The translations under genes and the position numbers were made by a program. The notes under the pieces are model-generated. The model did no database searches. It was not told the origin of the DNA and saw only the letters and a list, made by a program, of their open reading frames with translations. A DNA stretch of 64,000 nt from FEN-1219 sp964503125 (GTDB lineage Bacteria; Pseudomonadota; Gammaproteobacteria; Steroidobacterales; Rariloculaceae): assembly GCA_964503125.1 (NCBI GenBank), contig CAZCZE010000008.1, positions 1 through 64,000 on the forward strand. The letters run 5' to 3'. This document shows positions 59,967 to 64,000 of this stretch, piece after piece (position 1 is the stretch's first letter; each line of letters starts with the position of its first letter).

Positions 59967-60671
59967 GTGTCGATTTATGTAAACAAGAACAAGGGCTTCG
60001 TTCAGGCGGAACCCCTCGCGCGCGAATGCCCCCATTGCGGGGCGCACGCCCAGCTCTTGCCCGTCGCAGCGCCGTCGTTCGAGGTGCTCGCGCAAACCAA
60101 GCCTAAGCACGTCGGCATCGTGTTTCGCTGCGCCGCGTGCAACGAGCCGCGGTTCCTGCGCGCGGCAGTGCGTGCGATCGGCGCGGACACGATCGAGCTC
60201 GCGCCCAACCTCATCGAGGTCGAGCGCACGCGCGAGCGGTTCCAGTACGCGCACCTGCCCGACGGCATCGAGCAACTGCTGCGTGAGACGCTCGACTGCT
60301 ACTCGTTGGGCGCACACCAGGCGTTCGCGACGATGTGCCGGCGCACGACGCGCACGGCGCTGCGCTCGCTCGACACGGCAGCCCAAGGCCGCTGGCAAGA
60401 CAGTGCGATCGACGTGCTGCGCGCCTGCGAGATCGACGCCGTGACGACGCATACGATCGAAACCGTGCTGTTCGGCGACGAGCCCGAACCGCCCACGATC
60501 ACGCCCGACGAGGCCGCCGTGCTCGTCGAGGTGCTCAAGGACCTGTTCTACCAGAGCTATGTGAGGACGGCGAAGCTGCGCGCGGCCATGCGCATGCGCC
60601 GCTTCTTCGCGAGCGAGAGCGCGGGCAACGTCACGCCGATCGATCGCGACGGCTGGCGCGAGCTCGCCTGA
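59967..60671 (+). CDS. DUF4145-like protein with N-terminal zinc ribbon
   Basis: The 234-residue protein starts with GTG and has two Cys pairs, ARECPHCGAHAQ and FRCAACNEPRF, forming a zinc ribbon. The helical rest, with TLDCYSLGAHQAFATMCRRT, RTALRSLDTAAQG and DEAAVLVEVLKDLFYQSYVR, is the DUF4145 type. Its role is unknown; relatives occur near restriction or prophage genes in some genomes, but nothing like that is here. Confidence 0.7.
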   Translation: MSIYVNKNKGFVQAEPLARECPHCGAHAQLLPVAAPSFEVLAQTKPKHVGIVFRCAACNEPRFLRAAVRAIGADTIELAPNLIEVERTRERFQYAHLPDGIEQLLRETLDCYSLGAHQAFATMCRRTTRTALRSLDTAAQGRWQDSAIDVLRACEIDAVTTHTIETVLFGDEPEPPTITPDEAAVLVEVLKDLFYQSYVRTAKLRAAMRMRRFFASESAGNVTPIDRDGWRELA

Positions 60672-60694
60672 GACCGCGGCGCTCGGACAGGCTC

Positions 60695-61750
60695 CTAGTT
60701 CGGCGCCAGCAAGCCCTTCGAGTACGACACCTTGCCGGTCGCGTCGACGATGATCGTCTCGTAGTCGGGATACGACTCGATGAGCGTAAGCCCGCGCTCG
60801 ACGCCGAGCACGAAGATCGCCGTGTCGAGGCCGTCGGTCAGCGTGCCGTCGGGGCCGATGACCGTCACCGTGAGAATCCCTTCGGTCGGACGGCCCGTGG
60901 CGGGATTGATGATGTGGTGATAGCGCCGGCCGTTCTCCTCGAAGTAGCGCTCGTAGTCGCCCGACGTGGAGATCGCCTCGTCGACGAGCGGCAGCCTCGT
61001 GACTACCTCGTCGGCCGTGCGCGGATGGCGGATGCCGACGATCCACGGCTGGCCGCGGCGGTCGCCGATGACGCGCGAATCGCCGCCCGCGTTCAAGAAG
61101 GCGTGCTCGACGCCGCGCGCCCGCAGCATCGCGGCGGCCCGCTCGACGACGTAACCCTTCGCGATGCCGCCCAAGTTGATGCGGACGCCCTGCGCCTTGA
61201 AGAAGATCGTGCGCCGCGCGCGATCGAGCACCACGTGACGATAGTCGACGGCGTCGAGCCGCGCCGCGATCTGCTCGTCGGTCGGCCGTAGGTGCGCGCG
61301 GAAGTCGTAGAGATAGCCCACGCTGTCGTAGGTGATGTCGAACGCGCCCTCGCTCGCGACCGACAGCTCGAGCGAGCGCTCGACGAGCCCGTAGAGCTCG
61401 TCGCTGATGACCATGGGCGCCTCGTGAGCCCGAGCGTTGACGCGCGAGATCTCGCTGTCGGGCTTGTAGGTACTCATCGCGGCGTCGATGCGCCGATACT
61501 CGGCGAGGATCTCGGCGACGAGCTCGCGGCCGCGCGCCGCGTCGTCGGCCCAGAGCTCGACGGAGCAACGCGTGCCCATGAGATCGATGGCCTCGCCGAA
61601 CCACTCGGCCTGCGCCGAGAACGCACCGGAAGCCGCGGCGGCGAGCACGAGCGCCGCGAATCCATGGCGCCGCGCGGGGCGCCGGCGTATTCTCGCAGAC
61701 TCCGACTCTGGAAGGAGCTTGCTCGTGGGACTGATCGTCACGCTCGTCAT
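60695..61750 (-). CDS. apbE: FAD:protein FMN transferase (ApbE)
   Basis: The 351-residue protein attaches FMN to Thr or Ser of target flavoproteins. MGTRCSVELWADD, DAAMSTYKPDSEISRVN, NLGGIAKGYVVERAAAML, FLNAGGDSRVIGD, STSGDYERYF, HHIINPATGRPT and DGLDTAIFVLG are the family motifs. A signal segment (FAALVLAAAASGAFSAQA) sends it to the periplasm. The start is not clear: ATG at 61750 or GTG at 61741. Either overlaps the 5' end of the divergent lemA. Confidence 0.85.
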   Translation of the reverse strand: MTSVTISPTSKLLPESESARIRRRPARRHGFAALVLAAAASGAFSAQAEWFGEAIDLMGTRCSVELWADDAARGRELVAEILAEYRRIDAAMSTYKPDSEISRVNARAHEAPMVISDELYGLVERSLELSVASEGAFDITYDSVGYLYDFRAHLRPTDEQIAARLDAVDYRHVVLDRARRTIFFKAQGVRINLGGIAKGYVVERAAAMLRARGVEHAFLNAGGDSRVIGDRRGQPWIVGIRHPRTADEVVTRLPLVDEAISTSGDYERYFEENGRRYHHIINPATGRPTEGILTVTVIGPDGTLTDGLDTAIFVLGVERGLTLIESYPDYETIIVDATGKVSYSKGLLAPN

Positions 61751-62312
61751 CCTCGCCGCCATCGTCTGGTACGGCATCTCGGTGTACAACAATCTCGTCA
61801 ACTCGCGCAACCGCGTGGGTAACGCTTTCTCCCAGATCGACGTCCAGCTCACGCGCCGTTACGACCTGATCCCGAATCTCGTCGAGGCCGTCAAAGGCTA
61901 CATGGGCCACGAGCGCGGCACGCTCGAGGCCGTGATCAACGCGCGCAACGCGGCGTCTGCGGGGCTCAAAGTAGCGGCGGCCAACCCCTCCGATCCCGAG
62001 GCCATCAAGGCGCTGGCCGCGGCGGAGGTGACGCTCGGCGGCACGCTGGGCCGCCTGTTCGCGTTGGCCGAGGCGTATCCCGACCTCAAAGCCAATCAGA
62101 ACATGCAGCAGCTACAAGAGGAGCTCACGTCGTCGGAGAACAAGGTCGCGTTCGCGCGCCAAGCGTTCAACGACGCCGTGCTCGGCTACAACAACGCCTG
62201 CCAGAACTTCCCGGGCAACCTCATCGCGGGCAACTTCGGCTTCAAGACGGCCGAGTATCTCGAGATCGAGCAGCCCGAGAAGCGTGCCGTCCCGAAGGTG
62301 TCGTTCAACTAA
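61725..62312 (+). CDS. lemA: LemA family protein
   Basis: The 195-residue protein has one N-terminal helix (LIVTLVILAAIVWYGISVYN) and the LemA helical bundle: NSRNRVGNAFSQIDVQLTRR, YDLIPNLVEAVKGYMGHERG, LTSSENKVAFARQAFNDAVL and YNNACQNFPGNLIAG. Start GTG at 61725 with GAAGGAG before it. It is followed after 21 bases by an M48 metalloprotease, a common pairing of unknown function. Confidence 0.9.
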   Translation: MGLIVTLVILAAIVWYGISVYNNLVNSRNRVGNAFSQIDVQLTRRYDLIPNLVEAVKGYMGHERGTLEAVINARNAASAGLKVAAANPSDPEAIKALAAAEVTLGGTLGRLFALAEAYPDLKANQNMQQLQEELTSSENKVAFARQAFNDAVLGYNNACQNFPGNLIAGNFGFKTAEYLEIEQPEKRAVPKVSFN

Positions 62313-62333
62313 CACGGCGCGGCGCCCGACTCC

Positions 62334-64000
62334 TTGGACTTCTTCGCGCGCCAGGAGCAATCGCGCCGCACGAGCCGCACGCTCGTCGGCGTGTTCCTGC
62401 TTGCGTTCGTCGTCGTCGCGCTCGCGACTACCGCCGTCGTCGCGGTTGCCCTGCGCGTCTACACGGACAACAACACCCTGTCCGTGAGCACGGCAAACTG
62501 GCGCGAGTGGCTTGCAGGGCACGGTGGCCTCGTGGCCGCGGTCGCGCTCGGCACGTTCGGCGCCATGCTGCTCGCAAGCCTCTACCGTGCCGCCTCGATC
62601 GCCCGCGGCGGCGGCCAAGTGGCGCGCATGCTCGGCGCGGCGCGCGTCGACGGCGCCGGCAACGACCCGCTCACGCGGCGGCTCGTCAACGTCGTCGAAG
62701 AAATGGCCTTGGCTTCGGGCGTGCCCGTGCCCGAGATCTACGTGCTCGAGCAAGAGGCCGGCATCAACGCGTTCGCGGCCGGCCGCACGCCGGCCGACGC
62801 CGCGATCGCCGTCACGCGCGGTGCGCTCGAGCGTCTTACGCGCGCCGAGCTCCAGGGCGTCATCGCGCACGAGTTCAGCCACGTCTTGAACGGCGACATG
62901 CGGCTCAACCAGCGGCTAATGGGGCTGTCGTTCGGCATCCTCGTGCTGGCGCTCGTGGGCCGCTGGGTGCTGCGCAGCGCGCGTTTCGCGCGCGGCGGGC
63001 GCCGCGGCCGCGGCGGCGTCGCGGCCGTGCTCGCGATAGGCCTCGCGCTCACGATCATCGGCGGTCTCGGCGTGCTGCTGTCGAGGCTCATCAAGGCGAG
63101 CGTGTCGCGGGAGCGCGAGCGCCTCGCCGACGCCTCGGCCGTGCAGTTCACGCGCGAGCCCGAGGGGCTCGCCGGCGCGCTCAAGAAAATCGGCGGCCAT
63201 ACGGCGCGCATCGTCTCGGTCGACACCGAGGAAGTCGGGCACATGCTGTTCGAGCACGGCTCGCCCTTGCGCGGGTGGCTCTCGACCCATCCGCCGCTGC
63301 TCGAGCGCATCCGCGCGCTCGAGCCCGGCTTCGATCCGCGCGACCTGCCCGCGGCGAGCGCGGCGCCGCCCGAGCCCCAGGCCGACGACGCACCGGCCGC
63401 CGGCGTGGCCGCGCTCGCGGGGGCCGCGGCGGCGCCCGCGACCGTCCTGCTCGCGCACGCCGGCGAGGTCGGCACGCCGGCGAGAGGCCGCGCCCTCACC
63501 GCCGCGCTGCCCGCCGAGCTGCACGAGGCGACGCGCTCGCGCGATGCGAGCTTCCTCGTCGTGCTCGCCCTGGCGCTCTCCCCCGACGAAGGTGTGCGCA
63601 ACCGCCAGCTCGCGCTGCTCCGTCGGCAGCTCGGAGCGGCGCGCACCGAGCGCTGTCGAAGCTTGTTCGCCGAGCTCGCGACCGTCGCGGCACGGTTGCG
63701 CTTGCCCGTGCTCGAGCTCGCGTTCCCGGCCTTGAAGCAACGGCCGGCGGTTGATCTCAAGTATTTGCGCGAGCTCGTGGCCAAGCTCCAGGAGCTCGAT
63801 CCTGCGCAGCGTCTGTTCGATTTTGCGTTGCTGCGCGTGCTCGACGCTTACCTGCGCGGCATCATGAGCGTCGAGCAGCCGGCCGCTGGGCCGCGGCCGC
63901 GGCTCGATCCGCGCGAGGCGACACGATGGCTGCTCCGCAACGTCGCCGCGTTCGGCCATCGCGATGCCGCCGGCGCCCGCGCGGCCTACGCGGCAGGCCT
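62334..64000 (+). CDS. M48 family (HtpX-like) membrane metalloprotease, truncated by window end
   Basis: An open frame from a TTG at 62334 runs without a stop past 64000 (555 codons seen). It has two N-terminal helices (TLVGVFLLAFVVVALATTAV, GLVAAVALGTFGAMLLASLY), a catalytic helix VIAHEFSHVLNGDMRLNQRL, SRERERLADASAVQFTRE with the third zinc ligand, and LSTHPPLLERIRALEPGFDP. An alanine-rich linker and a long extra C-terminal domain follow, an extension not found in plain HtpX. It is paired with lemA. It would degrade or process membrane proteins. Confidence 0.85.
   Translation, partial: MDFFARQEQSRRTSRTLVGVFLLAFVVVALATTAVVAVALRVYTDNNTLSVSTANWREWLAGHGGLVAAVALGTFGAMLLASLYRAASIARGGGQVARMLGAARVDGAGNDPLTRRLVNVVEEMALASGVPVPEIYVLEQEAGINAFAAGRTPADAAIAVTRGALERLTRAELQGVIAHEFSHVLNGDMRLNQRLMGLSFGILVLALVGRWVLRSARFARGGRRGRGGVAAVLAIGLALTIIGGLGVLLSRLIKASVSRERERLADASAVQFTREPEGLAGALKKIGGHTARIVSVDTEEVGHMLFEHGSPLRGWLSTHPPLLERIRALEPGFDPRDLPAASAAPPEPQADDAPAAGVAALAGAAAAPATVLLAHAGEVGTPARGRALTAALPAELHEATRSRDASFLVVLALALSPDEGVRNRQLALLRRQLGAARTERCRSLFAELATVAARLRLPVLELAFPALKQRPAVDLKYLRELVAKLQELDPAQRLFDFALLRVLDAYLRGIMSVEQPAAGPRPRLDPREATRWLLRNVAAFGHRDAAGARAAYAAG

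Overview
The window looks like a high-GC gammaproteobacterial chromosome. The evidence is a nrdR-ribD-ribE-ribBX-ribH-nusB-thiL-pgpA order, together with parE, murJ, prlC, gor, ettA and lemA/M48 genes. A Steroidobacter- or Xanthomonas-like affiliation is an inference only. No rRNA, tRNA or CRISPR array was seen.

Positions 1-9.5 kb are an integron gene-cassette array. Twelve attC sites (RYYYAAC ... GTTRRRY, about 87-127 bp) all face the same way, each closing a small cassette. No integrase lies in the window, so this is either the distal part of a chromosomal integron or a CALIN (attC cluster lacking an integrase). Cargo: an esterase-TPR protein, two VOC proteins, a GNAT acetyltransferase, several secreted or membrane proteins of unknown function, and three toxin-antitoxin pairs (two BrnT/BrnA, one RelE/ParE-like). 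The second brnT carries a one-base frameshift. The last cassette has no attC, which marks the array end near 9.46 kb.

Positions 9.5-16.8 kb hold small accessory chromosomal genes (DUF6265, DUF6152, DUF2007, DUF1801, MmcQ/YjbR, GFA, VOC, a sugar-dehydrogenase-like lipoprotein) and a collapsed epoxide hydrolase. Positions 16.8-21.0 kb form a putative class II bacteriocin/microcin locus. It has a double-glycine-leader, glycine-rich precursor, a C39-peptidase ABC exporter, a divergent HlyD-type adaptor and a small two-helix membrane protein that could be the immunity factor.

Positions 21-34.8 kb: a MmgE/PrpD enzyme with a carboxylate carrier, Ada, TfoX-like, HD-domain protein, XthA, ChrA, PrlC, Gor and MurJ, plus a shrunken relic of a large protein. 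Positions 34.8-47.6 kb: a GntR/ABC/adhesin-like operon with a recognisable operator-promoter, a PurM-like enzyme, AroE, Tag, ParE, a TonB-dependent receptor flanked by near-identical 41-bp copies of the neighbouring DUF3501 gene tail, an Fe-S/DUF3501/rubrerythrin oxidative-stress cluster, and XseB.

Positions 47.6-54.7 kb are a long minus-strand operon running from nrdR through riboflavin synthesis, nusB, thiL and pgpA to a Ser/Thr kinase with a cyclic-nucleotide-binding domain. Its RibBA protein lacks the zinc cysteines of GTP cyclohydrolase II (RibBX type). Positions 54.8-64 kb: a histone-deacetylase-like enzyme, an ECF sigma/anti-sigma/secretin-N-domain operon, EttA, a DUF4145 protein, ApbE, LemA and an M48 protease that runs off the window end.
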